Source: Nocardioides mangrovicus (GTDB taxonomy: Bacteria > Actinomycetota > Actinomycetes > Propionibacteriales > Nocardioidaceae). From it: a DNA stretch of 64,000 bases. Below, piece by piece: positions 43,412-54,376 of the stretch (position 1 is its first letter; every line of letters begins with the position of its first letter). The position numbers and the translations under genes are program-made. Location: contig NZ_RDBE01000007.1 of assembly GCF_003674065.1 (NCBI RefSeq), positions 108,842 through 172,841 of the forward strand, written 5' to 3'. The notes under the pieces are model-generated. The model saw nothing but the letters and a program-made list of their open reading frames with translations. It ran no database searches and had not been told where the DNA came from.

Positions 43412-45207
43412 GCGCTCGTCCCGCTCGCGACAGGAGCGCCGGCCGGCTGCGGATGTTCCTGCTCGTGGTGGCCATGGTGGTCTCGCTCTTCGGCGTGAGG
43501 CTGTTCCAGCTCCAGGGCCTCGATCCCAAGGCGTACGCCGCGAAGGCGCGCGAGCAGGGCGCGGTCACCGCGGTGCTGCCGGCCAAGCGCGGCGAGATCC
43601 TCGACCGCACCGGGTCGCCCCTGGCGCAGTCGGTGCAGGGCCGGATGCTCATCGCCGACCCGGCGCTGACCCGGCCCTACGCCGCGGTCATCGCGCGGGT
43701 GCTCGCCGACCGGCTCGACGTCGACTACTTCGACACCCTGGCCAAGCTGACCAAGAAGAACAGCCGCTTCCAGTACCTGGCCCGCCGGATCCCCTCCACC
43801 CAGGCCACCGCGGCGGTCACCGCCATCCAGGCCAAGATCAAGCCGCTGATCAAGGACAAGGAGAAGCGCGCGGTCCCGTTCGGGGGCGTCACGCTGATGT
43901 CCGACCCGCTGCGCAGCTACCCGGGCAAGGACGTCGCGGCCAACCTGCTCGGCTTCATCAACGCCAACGGCCAGCCCTCGGGTCTTGAGCTCTCCTTCGA
44001 CAAGCTGCTCTCGGGCAAGGACGGCAAACAGACCTACGAGGTGGGCGGCGGCAATCGCATCCCGCTGGGCCAGAACACCACCGTCGAGCCGCGCAACGGC
44101 AAGGACCTCGAGCTGACCATCGACCGCGACACCCAGTGGTACGTCCAGCGCGTGCTGTGCAACGCCGTCGAGGGCTCCGGCGCCGAGTCGGGGTCGGCGG
44201 TGGTGATGCGTCCGGGCACCGGCGAGGTGCTCGCGCTGGCCGACTGCCCGACCTTCGACGCCAACGACCCGAGCACGGCGAAGAAGGGCACGCTGGGGGC
44301 GCCGTCGCTGCAGAACGTCTACGAGCCGGGCTCGGTGGAGAAGGTGCTCACCGTCAGCTCGCTGCTCGACGCCCACAAGGTCACCCCGCGCACCAAGATC
44401 ACCGTGGCTCCCGAGCTGCACGTGGCCGACCGGACCATCCACGACTGGTTCACCCACCCAGTGCTGCACCTGACCATGACCGGCGTCATCGCTAAGTCCT
44501 CCAACATCGGTACCGCGGAGGCGGCCACCCAGCTGACCCACGAGCAGCTCTACGACAAGCTGCGCGAGTTCGGCCTGGGCAGCCGCACGGGCGTCGGGCT
44601 GGCCGGCGAGACCGCGGGCCTGGTGCCCGACTGGCACAGCTGGAGCGCGGTCAACCAGGCCACCATCGCCTTCGGCCAGGGCATCTCGGTCAACACGCTT
44701 CAGATGGCGGCGGCGATCAACACCATCGCCAACCACGGCGTCTACGTCAGCCCGAGCCTGGTCAAGGGCAGCGCCACCACCGACTCCGGCCAGCAGGTCG
44801 GCACCGACCACACCACCAAGCGCCGCGTGGTCTCCACCGAGGCCGCGACCAAGATGACGCGGATGATGGAGATGGTGCCCAACCCCGAGACCGGCACCGC
44901 CCCGGGCGCCCAGGTGGCCGGTTACCGGGTGGCCGGCAAGACGGGTACGGCCCAGGAGGTCGACCCGAAGTGCAAGTGCTACGGGAATGGCTTCACGGTC
45001 TCCTTCGCCGGCTTCGCGCCGGCCGACAAGCCGGCCTTCACCGTCTACGTCGTCATCAACAAGCCCACCAACGGTGGTGGCGGCGGCTCCATCGGCGGCC
45101 CGGCGTTCTCGAAGATCCAGAGCTTCCTGCTGCAGCGCTACGGCGTCACGCCGACCGGCACCAAGGCACCGAACCTGCCCATCTACTGGGGATCGGACCT
45201 TAGGTAG
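43408..45207 (+). CDS. ftsI: Septal penicillin-binding protein 2/FtsI transpeptidase
   Basis: 599 aa. Membrane anchor (about 15-35), PBP dimer domain, transpeptidase with S309-V-E-K312, S364-S-N366 and K511-T-G513. Monofunctional DD-transpeptidase that cross-links septal peptidoglycan with FtsW. Two Cys (DPKCKCYGN) follow the KTG motif, a local oddity. The C-terminal PASTA domains found in some homologues are absent. Confidence 0.95.
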   Translation: MSARPARDRSAGRLRMFLLVVAMVVSLFGVRLFQLQGLDPKAYAAKAREQGAVTAVLPAKRGEILDRTGSPLAQSVQGRMLIADPALTRPYAAVIARVLADRLDVDYFDTLAKLTKKNSRFQYLARRIPSTQATAAVTAIQAKIKPLIKDKEKRAVPFGGVTLMSDPLRSYPGKDVAANLLGFINANGQPSGLELSFDKLLSGKDGKQTYEVGGGNRIPLGQNTTVEPRNGKDLELTIDRDTQWYVQRVLCNAVEGSGAESGSAVVMRPGTGEVLALADCPTFDANDPSTAKKGTLGAPSLQNVYEPGSVEKVLTVSSLLDAHKVTPRTKITVAPELHVADRTIHDWFTHPVLHLTMTGVIAKSSNIGTAEAATQLTHEQLYDKLREFGLGSRTGVGLAGETAGLVPDWHSWSAVNQATIAFGQGISVNTLQMAAAINTIANHGVYVSPSLVKGSATTDSGQQVGTDHTTKRRVVSTEAATKMTRMMEMVPNPETGTAPGAQVAGYRVAGKTGTAQEVDPKCKCYGNGFTVSFAGFAPADKPAFTVYVVINKPTNGGGGGSIGGPAFSKIQSFLLQRYGVTPTGTKAPNLPIYWGSDLR

Positions 45208-45210
45208 CGT
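45205..45210 (+). promoter_or_regulatory. -10 element TAGCGT for murE
   Basis: TAGCGT begins on the ftsI stop codon (45205-45207) and lies exactly 7 nt before the murE ATG: an internal leaderless promoter of the cluster. Confidence 0.45.
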
Positions 45211-45217
45211 CACCTCG

Positions 45218-46711
45218 ATGCCCGATCTCCTGGTCCGCCCGGCCGCGCCGGTGCGGACGCCGCTCGCCGCCGTCGCCGGCTGGCTCGGCGTCGCGGCGCC
45301 GCAGGACGGCGACGGCGTCGTCGTCACCGGGCTGACGCTCAGCTCCCAGCGGGTGGCGCCCGGCGACCTCTACGCCGCCCTGCCGGGCAGCCGCGCCCAC
45401 GGTGCCGACTACGCCGCGCAGGCGGTGGCGAACGGCGCCGTCGCCGTGCTCACCGACCCCGTCGGCGCGCGCGACCTCGGTGTCCCGACGCTGGTGGTGC
45501 CCGACCCGCGGGCCCGGCTGGGCGACCTCGCGGCCCGCGTCTACGGCGAACCGGCGCGCGACCTCACGCTGGTCGGCGTCACCGGCACGCAGGGCAAGAC
45601 GACCGTCACCCGGCTGCTGGAGTCCGGGCTGCTCGGCGCGCACGTGCCCGCCGGCGTCGTCGGCACCATCGGCACCCGTATCGCCGGCCGCGACGTCAAG
45701 ACCTCGCTCACCACGCCCGAGGCGCCCGACCTGCACGCCCTCTTCGCCGTGATGCGCGAGCAGGGCGTCACGGCCTGCGCGATGGAGGTCTCCAGCCACG
45801 CGCTGGTGATGGGCCGGGTCGACGGTGTGGTCTTCGACGTCGCCGTGTTCACCAACCTGGGCCGCGACCACCTCGACTTCCACCGCGACCTGGAGGAGTA
45901 CTTCGCCGCCAAGGCCTCGCTGTTCACCCCGCAGCGGGCGCGGCGCGGGCTGGTGAACGTCGACGACGAGCACGGCCGGCGGCTGGTGGACGAGGCCGGC
46001 ATCGCGATCACCACCTTCTCCACCGCCGGCGCCGACGCCGACTGGCGTGCGGTCGACGTCGAGCTGCGCCCCGACGGCGCCTCCTTCACCGTCGTCGGCC
46101 CCGACGGCTCCTTCGCGGCCGGCGTGCCGTTGCCGGGCACGTTCAACGTCGCCAACGCCCTGGCCGCCGTCGCTGCCGCGGGCGAGGCCGGGCTCGACGT
46201 CGAGGCCGTGGCCGCGGGCATCGCGGCCGGCGGCGGCGTCCCCGGGCGCCTGGAGCGGATCGACGCCGGGCAGGACTGGCTGGCGGTGGTCGACTACGCC
46301 CACAAGCCCGACGCGGTCGAGGCCGCGCTCGGCGCGCTGCTCCCGGTGACCCGCGGCCGACTCGTGGTGGTCATCGGAGCCGGCGGCGACCGCGACCCCG
46401 GCAAGCGTCCGCTGATGGGCGAGATCGCCGCGCGCCTGGCCGACGTCGTCATCGTCACCGACGACAACCCGCGCACCGAGGACCCCGCCGCGATCCGCCG
46501 CGCCGTCCTCGACGGCATCCCGCCGGACACCTCCGCCGAGGTGCACGAGGTCGACCGGCGACGCCAGGCCATCGCGCTGGCGGTCTCGCTGGCGCGGCCG
46601 GGCGACGTCGTGCTGGTGGCCGGCAAGGGCCACGAGACCGGGCAGGAGGTCGACGGGGTGGTGCATCCCTTCGACGACCGCGAGGTGCTGCGCGAGCTGA
46701 TCGCACCATGA
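45218..46711 (+). CDS. murE: UDP-N-acetylmuramoyl-tripeptide synthetase MurE
   Basis: 497 aa. ATP loop GVTGTQGKTTVTRLL (120-134), carbamylated-lysine region, and DDNPRTEDP, the motif that recognises diaminopimelate. It adds DAP to UDP-MurNAc-L-Ala-D-Glu. Nocardioides walls usually contain LL-DAP, so the isomer used is not certain from sequence. The only non-overlapping junction in the ftsL-ftsQ run precedes it. Confidence 0.95.
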   Translation: MPDLLVRPAAPVRTPLAAVAGWLGVAAPQDGDGVVVTGLTLSSQRVAPGDLYAALPGSRAHGADYAAQAVANGAVAVLTDPVGARDLGVPTLVVPDPRARLGDLAARVYGEPARDLTLVGVTGTQGKTTVTRLLESGLLGAHVPAGVVGTIGTRIAGRDVKTSLTTPEAPDLHALFAVMREQGVTACAMEVSSHALVMGRVDGVVFDVAVFTNLGRDHLDFHRDLEEYFAAKASLFTPQRARRGLVNVDDEHGRRLVDEAGIAITTFSTAGADADWRAVDVELRPDGASFTVVGPDGSFAAGVPLPGTFNVANALAAVAAAGEAGLDVEAVAAGIAAGGGVPGRLERIDAGQDWLAVVDYAHKPDAVEAALGALLPVTRGRLVVVIGAGGDRDPGKRPLMGEIAARLADVVIVTDDNPRTEDPAAIRRAVLDGIPPDTSAEVHEVDRRRQAIALAVSLARPGDVVLVAGKGHETGQEVDGVVHPFDDREVLRELIAP

Positions 46712-48090
46712 TCGGGCTGCGGCTCGCCGAGATCGCCTCCATCGTGGGCGGCCGGCTCGAGGGCGACGACGTCGAGGTGGGTGGCGAGGCCTTCCTCGAC
46801 AGCCGGTCGCCGGTGACCGGAGGGTTGTTCGTCGCGTTCGCGGGGGAGCGGGTCGACGGCCACGACTTCGCCGCCGCCGCGCTCGCGGGCGGTGCCGCCG
46901 GTGTGCTCGGCTCACGTCCGGTCGAGGGACCGACCGTGGTGGTCGACGACGTGCAGCGTGCGCTCGGCGACCTCGCTCGCGAGGTGCTCGCCCGGCGCCG
47001 CGCCGCCGGCGGGCTCACCGTCGTCGCGCTCACCGGCTCGCAGGGCAAGACCAGCACCAAGGACCTGCTGGCCCGCGTGCTGGCCGACGCCGGGCCGACG
47101 GTCGCGACGTACGGGTCCTTCAACAACGAGATCGGGTTCCCGCTCACCGTGCTGCGGGTCACCGACCAGACCCGGTTCCTGGTGCTGGAGATGGGCGCGC
47201 GCGGCATCGGCCACCTCGCCCGGCTGTGCGCCATCGCTCGCCCGGACATCTCGGTCGTGCTCAACGTCGGCCGCGCGCACATCGGCGAGTTCGGCAGCCA
47301 GGACGCCATCGCCCAGGCCAAGGGCGAGCTGGTGGAGGCACTCGACGCCACCGGCACGGCGGTGCTCAACGCCGACGACCCGCGGGTGCGGGCCATGGCC
47401 TCGCGCAGCGCCGGCCACGTGCTCACCTTCGGCACGGCCGAGGACGCCGACGTCCGCTTCGGCGACCTGCACCTCGACGAGCTCGGCCGCGCCCGCTTCG
47501 TGCTGACCCACGGCGCTCGGCACGAGGAGGTGGCACTGCGGCTGCTGGGCGAGCACCACGCGACGAACGCGGCGGCCGCCGCCACCGCCGCGCTCGCCGC
47601 CGGGCTGTCGCTGGCCGACGTCGCGGCGTCGCTGCGCGCGGTCGAGTCGCTCTCGAAGTGGCGCATGCAGCTGCTCGAGCGGGCCGACGGGCTGCGCGTG
47701 GTCAACGACGCCTACAACGCCAACCCCGACTCGATGCGCGCCGCGCTGCAGACGCTGGCCGCCATCGGCCGCAGCACCGGCGCCCGCACCGTGGCGGTGC
47801 TGGGGGAGATGCTCGAGCTCGGGGACTCCGCCGAGGTCGAGCACCGCGCGGTCGGAGCGCTGGTGGCCGAGCTCGGCATCGACCGGCTCGTCGTCGTCGG
47901 CGAGGGCGCCGCGGCGATCGCCGACGGCGCGGCCGCGATGTCGCGAACGCCACTCCGCACGCGTGACGTGCACGAGGCGACGCGCATCGTGGGGGAGACT
48001 GTGCAGGCCCCCGACGTCGTGCTGGTGAAGGCGTCGCGCGGCGCAGCACTGGAACGGGTGGCCGAGGCGCTGATGGAGGGCGAGGCATGA
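46708..48090 (+). CDS. murF: UDP-N-acetylmuramoyl-tripeptide-D-alanyl-D-alanine ligase MurF
   Basis: 460 aa Mur ligase: LTGSQGKTSTKDLLARVL, FNNEIGFPLTVLR, EMGARGIGHLARL, VNDAYNANPDSMRAAL. It adds D-Ala-D-Ala to complete the pentapeptide. ATG overlaps the murE stop (ATGA). Confidence 0.95.
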   Translation: MIGLRLAEIASIVGGRLEGDDVEVGGEAFLDSRSPVTGGLFVAFAGERVDGHDFAAAALAGGAAGVLGSRPVEGPTVVVDDVQRALGDLAREVLARRRAAGGLTVVALTGSQGKTSTKDLLARVLADAGPTVATYGSFNNEIGFPLTVLRVTDQTRFLVLEMGARGIGHLARLCAIARPDISVVLNVGRAHIGEFGSQDAIAQAKGELVEALDATGTAVLNADDPRVRAMASRSAGHVLTFGTAEDADVRFGDLHLDELGRARFVLTHGARHEEVALRLLGEHHATNAAAAATAALAAGLSLADVAASLRAVESLSKWRMQLLERADGLRVVNDAYNANPDSMRAALQTLAAIGRSTGARTVAVLGEMLELGDSAEVEHRAVGALVAELGIDRLVVVGEGAAAIADGAAAMSRTPLRTRDVHEATRIVGETVQAPDVVLVKASRGAALERVAEALMEGEA

Positions 48091-49157
48091 GGGGTGTCCT
48101 GCTCGCCGGCGGACTCTCGCTGATCTTCACCCTCATCGGCACCCGCGTGGCCATTACGGTGCTCGCCCGCCACGGCTTCGGCCAGCTCATCCGCGAGGAC
48201 GGCCCGGTCAGCCACCAGACCAAGCGCGGCACGCCCACCATGGGTGGCCTGGTCATCGTCCTGGCCAGCACCATCGGCTACTTCCTGGCCAAGCTGCTCA
48301 CCGGCAACGGCCCCACCTGGTCGGCGATCCTGCTGCTCTTCCTCTACGTGGGCCTGGGCACCGTCGGCTTCCTCGACGACTTCATCAAGATCTACAAGCA
48401 GCGCAACCTCGGGCTGCGCAGCAAGGCCAAGTTCATCGGCCAGACCGTCATCGCGGTCGTCTTCGGCTTCCTGGCGCTGTGGCCGCAGCTGGAGGACTCC
48501 CGCGGCATGACGCCGGGCAGCAGCGCGGTCTCGTTCATCCGCGACCTGGGCTGGCTGAACCTGCCGATGTGGCTCGGCGTGGTGTTCATCGTCGTCCTCA
48601 TCGCCGGCGCCTCCAACGCCGTCAACCTCACCGACGGCCTCGACGGCCTCGCCACCGGCGCCTCGACCATGGTCTTCGGCGCCTACACGCTGGTGAACAT
48701 CTGGCAGAACAACCAGTCCTGCGAGATCAAGCCGGGTCCGGCCTGCTACGAGGTGCGCGACCCGCTCGACCTGGCCGTCGTCGCCGCCGCCATCACCGGC
48801 GCCTGCTTCGGCTTCTTGTGGTGGAACGCCTCGCCCGCCCAGATCTTCATGGGCGACACCGGCTCGCTGGCCCTGGGCGGCGCGCTGGCCGGCTTCGCGA
48901 TCCTCACCCGCACCGAGATCCTGCTCGCGCTGCTCGGCGGGCTCTTCGTGCTGCAGACGCTCTCGGTGATCTTGCAGGTCGGCTTCTTCAAGGCCACCAA
49001 GGGCCGCCGGCTCTTCCGGATGGCGCCGCTGCACCACCACTTCGAGCTGCTGGGCTGGGCCGAGGTGACGGTCACCATCCGCTTCTGGATCCTGGCCGGC
49101 CTGTTCGTCGCCACCGGACTGGGGGTCTTCTACGCCGAGTGGGTGGCGGGCACGTGA
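48087..49157 (+). CDS. mraY: Phospho-N-acetylmuramoyl-pentapeptide transferase
   Basis: 356 aa, about 10 membrane helices: GTPTMGGLVI, FLDDFIKIYKQRNLGL, NAVNLTDGLDGLATG, MGDTGSLALGG, and MAPLHHHFELLGW (histidine triad). Transfers phospho-MurNAc-pentapeptide to undecaprenyl phosphate, making lipid I. Confidence 0.96.
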   Translation: MRGVLLAGGLSLIFTLIGTRVAITVLARHGFGQLIREDGPVSHQTKRGTPTMGGLVIVLASTIGYFLAKLLTGNGPTWSAILLLFLYVGLGTVGFLDDFIKIYKQRNLGLRSKAKFIGQTVIAVVFGFLALWPQLEDSRGMTPGSSAVSFIRDLGWLNLPMWLGVVFIVVLIAGASNAVNLTDGLDGLATGASTMVFGAYTLVNIWQNNQSCEIKPGPACYEVRDPLDLAVVAAAITGACFGFLWWNASPAQIFMGDTGSLALGGALAGFAILTRTEILLALLGGLFVLQTLSVILQVGFFKATKGRRLFRMAPLHHHFELLGWAEVTVTIRFWILAGLFVATGLGVFYAEWVAGT

Positions 49158-50623
49158 ACCCCGACTCCCTCTCCCGCACCTCCGACTGGTCCGGGCTGCG
49201 CGTCGTGGTCGCCGGCTTCGGCGTGTCCGGCTACGCCGCGGCCGACAACCTGACCTTCCTCGGCGCGCAGGTCACGGCGCTCGACGAGAGCCTCACCGAC
49301 CGCCGCCGCGAGCAGGCCGAGCTCCTGGAGAGCCTGGGCGCGACGGTGCGGCTGGGGGAGGGCGCCACCGCGACGCTGCCCGAGGACGTCGACCTCGTCG
49401 TCACCTCGCCGGGCTGGAAGCCGACGTCGCCGCTGCTGGCGCAGGCCGCCGCGCGCGACGTGGCGGTGTGGGGCGAGGTGGAGCTGGCCTGGCGGCTGCG
49501 CGAGGTCGACCCCAGGACCGGGCGGCCGGCGCCCTGGCTGGCCGTCACCGGCACCAACGGCAAGACCACCACCGTGCAGATGCTGGCCGCGATGCTGCGG
49601 GCGGCCGGGCTGCGCAGCGTCGCCGCGGGCAACGTGGGGCTGCCGCTCACCGAGGTGGTGATGGACCCCCGGACCCATGACCAGCCCTACGACGTGGTGG
49701 CCGTCGAGCTGTCCAGCTTCCAGCTGCACTACGTGCACAGCGTCGCGGTCGAGTCCGCAGCCGTGCTCAACGTGGCCGAGGACCACCTGGACTGGTACCC
49801 CTCGATGCGGGAGTACGCCGCCGACAAGGGCCGGATCTACGCCGGGGTGGAGCGGGCCTGCGTCTACAACGTCGCCGATCCGGTCACCGAGCAGCTGGTG
49901 CGCGACGCCGAGGTCACCGAGGGCGCCCGGGCCATCGGCTTCACCCTCGGCACCCCGGGGGTCGGGATGCTCGGGGTGGTCGACGACGTCTTGTGCGACC
50001 GGGCGTTCATCGACGAGCGGCAGACCAGCGCGCTGGAGCTGTGCACGCTGGGCGACCTGTACTCCCCGGCGCCCCACTACGTCGCCGACGCCCTGGCCGC
50101 GGCCGCGCTCGCCCGCTCCCACGGCGTCCCGGCCGAGGCGGTGCGCGAGGCGCTGCGGACCTTCCGCCCCGACGGCCACCGCATCGCCACCGTCGCCACG
50201 TACGACGACGTCGCCTGGGTCGACGACTCCAAGGCCACCAACCCGCCGGCCGCGCTGGCCTCGTTGCAGGCCTACGACCCGGTGGTGTGGGTCGCGGGCG
50301 GCCAGGCCAAGGGGGCGGGGTTCGACGACCTCGTCACGCGGGTCCGCGAACGGCTGCGCGGCGTGGTGCTCCTGGGCCAGGACGCCGCCGTGGTGCGCGA
50401 AGCCCTGCGGCGACACGCGCCGGATGTGCCGGTCATCGAGGTCGAGTCGGACGAGACTCCCCTGATGGAGGCCGTGGTGGCCGCTGCCGGCTCGCTCGCC
50501 CGACCCGGAGACACCGTGCTGCTGGCGCCGGGCTGTGCCTCCAAGGACCAGTTCGACGACTACGCCGCCCGCGGGGACGCCTTCGCCGCGGCGGTGCACC
50601 GCAGAGGAGGGGGCCGACCGTGA
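49154..50623 (+). CDS. murD: UDP-N-acetylmuramoylalanine--D-glutamate ligase
   Basis: 489 aa: N-terminal Rossmann [52 protein letters not shown], and [17 protein letters not shown]. Adds D-Glu to UDP-MurNAc-L-Ala. GTG overlaps the mraY stop. Confidence 0.95.
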   Translation: MNPDSLSRTSDWSGLRVVVAGFGVSGYAAADNLTFLGAQVTALDESLTDRRREQAELLESLGATVRLGEGATATLPEDVDLVVTSPGWKPTSPLLAQAAARDVAVWGEVELAWRLREVDPRTGRPAPWLAVTGTNGKTTTVQMLAAMLRAAGLRSVAAGNVGLPLTEVVMDPRTHDQPYDVVAVELSSFQLHYVHSVAVESAAVLNVAEDHLDWYPSMREYAADKGRIYAGVERACVYNVADPVTEQLVRDAEVTEGARAIGFTLGTPGVGMLGVVDDVLCDRAFIDERQTSALELCTLGDLYSPAPHYVADALAAAALARSHGVPAEAVREALRTFRPDGHRIATVATYDDVAWVDDSKATNPPAALASLQAYDPVVWVAGGQAKGAGFDDLVTRVRERLRGVVLLGQDAAVVREALRRHAPDVPVIEVESDETPLMEAVVAAAGSLARPGDTVLLAPGCASKDQFDDYAARGDAFAAAVHRRGGGRP

Positions 50624-51882
50624 CCACCCAGGCCGAGCCGCACGCTCCGCTGGGCGCGGTCGCCGGCGTCCGTGGGTGGCTCGGCTCCTGGACCGCCTCG
50701 GTCCGCGAGACCCTCGACAAGCCGCTCACCCCGTACTACCTGCTCGTCGGGGCGAGCGGGCTGCTGCTGGCCATCGGGCTGATGGAGGTGCTCAGCGCCT
50801 CCAGCGTCTCGGCCTTCAAGGCCTACGGCAACAGCTACCACTGGTTCATCCGTCAGGTGATCTGGGTGGCCATCGGGCTGCCGGTCGCGGTGCTGGTCAT
50901 CCGGGTGCCGCACCACGTCGTACGCCGGTTCGCGTGGCTGGCCATCGTCGTCTCGCTCGCGCTGATCGCTGCGACCCAGAGCCCGCTCGGCGTCACCGTC
51001 AACGGCAACCGCAACTGGCTCAGCCTCGGCGGGCCGTTCCAGATCCAGCCGGCCGAGGTCGCCAAGTTCTCCTTGATCTTGTGGATCTCCCACATCTACG
51101 CCCGCAAGGACCGGCTGCTCGGCGACTGGCGCCACGTGATGGTGCCGGTCGTGCCGATGGTGGCCACCATCGTCGGGCTCGTGGTCGTGCTCGGCGGCGA
51201 CCTCGGCACCGGCCTGGTGCTGTTCGCGATCACGCTCGGGCTGCTGTGGGTGGCCGGCGCCCCGATGAAGTTCTTCGTCGCCGCCGCGAGCACCGCCGGC
51301 GTCGTCTGCCTCACGCTCGCCGCCACCAGCCCCGTCCGCATGGCCCGGCTGACCAGCTTCGCCAACCCCTTCGAGGACTTCTCCGGCACCGGCTACCAGG
51401 CCGGTCACGGCATCCTCGGCATCGCCAGCGGCGGCATCTTCGGCAAGGGCATCGGGGCCTCGCAGCAGAAGTGGGGCACGCTGCCCTACCCCCACACCGA
51501 CTTCATCTTCGCCGTCCTGGGCGAGGAGCTCGGCCTGGTCGGCACGCTGCTGGTGCTCTCGCTGTTCCTGGCCATCGCCTACGCCGGCATCAGGATCGCG
51601 CTGCAGGCCCAGGACCCGTTCGTGCGCTACATGGCCGCCGGCATCACGGTCTGGCTGACCGTGCAGATGATTATCAACATCGGCATGGTGCTGGCGCTGC
51701 TGCCGGTGATCGGCATCCCGCTGCCGCTGGTCTCCTACGGCGGCTCGTCGCTGGTGCCCGAGCTGGTGGGCATCGGGCTGCTGGTCTCCTTCGCCCGCCA
51801 CGAGCCGGGCGCGGCGCAGGCACTGCAGCTGCGCCGACGCCGCCGGTCCCGCGCGCCGGGCGCCACGGCCAAGGCCCGCTGA
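50620..51882 (+). CDS. ftsW: Septal peptidoglycan polymerase FtsW
   Basis: 420 aa SEDS-family glycosyltransferase with about 10 membrane helices: [83 protein letters not shown]. Polymerises lipid II at the septum with FtsI. Basic C-terminal tail. GTGA with murD and TGATG with murG. Confidence 0.95.
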   Translation: MTTQAEPHAPLGAVAGVRGWLGSWTASVRETLDKPLTPYYLLVGASGLLLAIGLMEVLSASSVSAFKAYGNSYHWFIRQVIWVAIGLPVAVLVIRVPHHVVRRFAWLAIVVSLALIAATQSPLGVTVNGNRNWLSLGGPFQIQPAEVAKFSLILWISHIYARKDRLLGDWRHVMVPVVPMVATIVGLVVVLGGDLGTGLVLFAITLGLLWVAGAPMKFFVAAASTAGVVCLTLAATSPVRMARLTSFANPFEDFSGTGYQAGHGILGIASGGIFGKGIGASQQKWGTLPYPHTDFIFAVLGEELGLVGTLLVLSLFLAIAYAGIRIALQAQDPFVRYMAAGITVWLTVQMIINIGMVLALLPVIGIPLPLVSYGGSSLVPELVGIGLLVSFARHEPGAAQALQLRRRRRSRAPGATAKAR

Positions 51883-52955
51883 TGCGGGTGCTCCTGGCCG
51901 GCGGGGGCACGGCGGGGCACACCTCACCGCTGCTGGCCACCGCCGACGCGCTCGTCCGCCGCGACCCCTCGACCGAGGTCACCGCCCTCGGCACCCCGCG
52001 CGGGCTGGAGAACCGGGTGGTGCCGGCCGCCGGCTACCCCCTGGAGCTCGTGCCGCCCGTGCCGCTCTCGCGCAAGCTCGACGCCGACCTGCTGCGGACC
52101 CCGGCCCGGCTGCGGGCCACCGTCAAGGCGGCCCTGGAGGTGCTCGACCGCGTGCGCCCCGACGTCGTGGTCGGCTTCGGCGGCTACGTGTCGGTGCCCG
52201 CCTACCTGGCCGCGCGACGGCGCCGGCTGCCGATCGTCGTGCACGAGGGCAACGCCAAGCCGGGGCTGGCCAACCGGCTCGGCGCCCGCTTCACCCACCA
52301 CGTCGCCACCAGCTTCCCCGGCACCGAGCTGCGCCACGGCGTCTACATCGGTCTCCCGGTGCGGCGGATGATCTCCACCCTCGACCGTGGCGACCTGCGC
52401 GAGGTGGCCCGCGCCCACTTCGGCCTCGACGCCGAGGCGCCGACGCTGCTGGTCACCGGCGGCTCGCAGGGCGCCCGGCGGCTCAACCAGGCGGTCCTGG
52501 GCGCGGCGGCGGCCTTCGCCTCCGCCGGCGTGCAGGTGCTCCACGTGGTCGGACCCAACAACGACGTGCCCGCACCCGGCAGCACGCCGCCCTACGTCGT
52601 CGAGCGCTACGTCGACCGGATGGACCTGGCCTACGCCGCGGCCGACGCGGTGCTGTGCCGGGCCGGGGCCAACACCGTCACCGAGGTCTCCGGCGTCGGA
52701 CTGCCGGCGATCTACGTCCCGCTGCCGATCGGCAACGGCGAGCAGGCGCTCAACGCCGCCCCGGTGGTCGACGCCGGCGGCGGGCTGCTGGTGGCCGACG
52801 AGACGCTCACTCCGGAGTGGGTGGCCGACCACGTGCCGGCGCTGCTCACCGACCCGCGCCGGCTGGTGGCGATGTCGAAGGCCGCCGCCGACGTGATCCC
52901 GCTCGACGCCGACGAGCGGCTGGTCGACATGATCCTCGCGGCGGTGACCGCGTGA
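51882..52955 (+). CDS. murG: UDP-GlcNAc:lipid I N-acetylglucosaminyltransferase MurG
   Basis: 357 aa GT28: [63 protein letters not shown], and the donor site [27 protein letters not shown]. Converts lipid I to lipid II on the inner face of the membrane. Confidence 0.95.
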   Translation: MRVLLAGGGTAGHTSPLLATADALVRRDPSTEVTALGTPRGLENRVVPAAGYPLELVPPVPLSRKLDADLLRTPARLRATVKAALEVLDRVRPDVVVGFGGYVSVPAYLAARRRRLPIVVHEGNAKPGLANRLGARFTHHVATSFPGTELRHGVYIGLPVRRMISTLDRGDLREVARAHFGLDAEAPTLLVTGGSQGARRLNQAVLGAAAAFASAGVQVLHVVGPNNDVPAPGSTPPYVVERYVDRMDLAYAAADAVLCRAGANTVTEVSGVGLPAIYVPLPIGNGEQALNAAPVVDAGGGLLVADETLTPEWVADHVPALLTDPRRLVAMSKAAADVIPLDADERLVDMILAAVTA

Positions 52956-54376
52956 AGGCGCCGGTGCCCGACGTCCTGCTGCCGGCCGAGGAGCTGGGCC
53001 ACGTGCACTTCGTCGGCATCGGCGGCGCCGGGCTGTCGGGCATCGCAAGGATCATGCTGGCTCGCGGGCTGACGGTCTCCGGCAGCGACGCCCGGGAGTC
53101 GGTCACCCTCGATGCCCTCCGGGCGCTCGGCGCTCGCGTGTTCGTCGGCCACGACGCCTCCCACGTGCACGGCGTCGACACGCTCGTGGTCTCCACCGCC
53201 GTGCGCGAGGACAACCCCGAGGTGGCCGAGGCCCGGCGGCTGGGCGTGCGCCTCCTGCCCCGCTCGGCCGCGCTGGAGTCGGTGATGCAGGGTCGCCGCT
53301 CGGTCGCCGTCGCCGGTACGCACGGCAAGACCACCACCACCTCGCTGCTCACCGTGGCCCTGCAGGCCTGCGGCGCCGACCCCTCCTTCGCCATCGGCGG
53401 CGACCTCAACGAGACCGGGTCCAACGCCCACGACGGCTCCGGCGACCTGTTCGTCGCCGAGGCCGACGAGAGCGACGGCGCCTTCCTGGTCTACTCCCCG
53501 TCGGCTGCGATCGTGACCAACGTCGAGGCCGACCACCTCGACAACTACGGCACCGAAGCGGCCTACCGGGCCGCCTTCGACACCTTCGTCGGCCGGATCG
53601 ACCCCGGCGGCAGCGGCATCACGCTCTGCGTCGACGACCCGGGCGCGGCCGCCCTGGTCGGGGTCGCCCAGCAGGCGGGCGTCGTGGCGCGGACGGTCGG
53701 TGAGTCGCCTGCCGCGGCCGTGCGCGCCGTCGACGTCGTCTTCGCCGGCACCACCTCCCGCTTCGAGGTCGAGGTGGCCGGCCGGTCGGCCGGCACCGTC
53801 GAGCTGCAGATCCCCGGGCGCCACTACGTCCTCGACGCCCTGGCGGCGCTCGACTGCGGGCTCGGCCTGGGGTACGCCTTCGACGACCTGGCCCGTGGCC
53901 TGGCCTCCTTCACCGGCACCCGGCGGCGGATGGAGCACAAGGGCACGGTGCGCGGCGTCCGTGTCTACGACAGCTACGCCCACCACCCGCGCGAGATCGC
54001 CGGCGACCTGCAGGCCGCCCGCTCGATCGCGGGGGAGGGGCGGGTGGTCGTCGCCTTCCAGCCGCACCTGGTCTCGCGCACCAAGCACTTCGGCGTCCAG
54101 ATGGGCGAGGCCCTCGGCGCGGCCGACGCGGTGGTCGTGCTGGACATCTACGTCGCGCGCGAGGACCCCGAGCCCGGCGTCAGTGGCGCGATGGTCGCCG
54201 AGGCGGTGCCGCTGCCGGACGAGGCGGTGCGCTTCGTGCCCCGGTTCGCCGACGTGCCGGGCGAGCTGGTGCGACGCGCGCGTCCCGGCGACGTCGTGCT
54301 GATCCTCGGGGCCGGCGACGTCACCCTGCTCGGACCCGAGGTGCTCGACCTGCTGCAGGACGGAGGAACGTCGTGA
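52952..54376 (+). CDS. murC: UDP-N-acetylmuramate--L-alanine ligase
   Basis: 474 aa: [68 protein letters not shown]. First amino-acid addition in the stem peptide. GTGA overlaps at both ends. Confidence 0.95.
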   Translation: MKAPVPDVLLPAEELGHVHFVGIGGAGLSGIARIMLARGLTVSGSDARESVTLDALRALGARVFVGHDASHVHGVDTLVVSTAVREDNPEVAEARRLGVRLLPRSAALESVMQGRRSVAVAGTHGKTTTTSLLTVALQACGADPSFAIGGDLNETGSNAHDGSGDLFVAEADESDGAFLVYSPSAAIVTNVEADHLDNYGTEAAYRAAFDTFVGRIDPGGSGITLCVDDPGAAALVGVAQQAGVVARTVGESPAAAVRAVDVVFAGTTSRFEVEVAGRSAGTVELQIPGRHYVLDALAALDCGLGLGYAFDDLARGLASFTGTRRRMEHKGTVRGVRVYDSYAHHPREIAGDLQAARSIAGEGRVVVAFQPHLVSRTKHFGVQMGEALGAADAVVVLDIYVAREDPEPGVSGAMVAEAVPLPDEAVRFVPRFADVPGELVRRARPGDVVLILGAGDVTLLGPEVLDLLQDGGTS

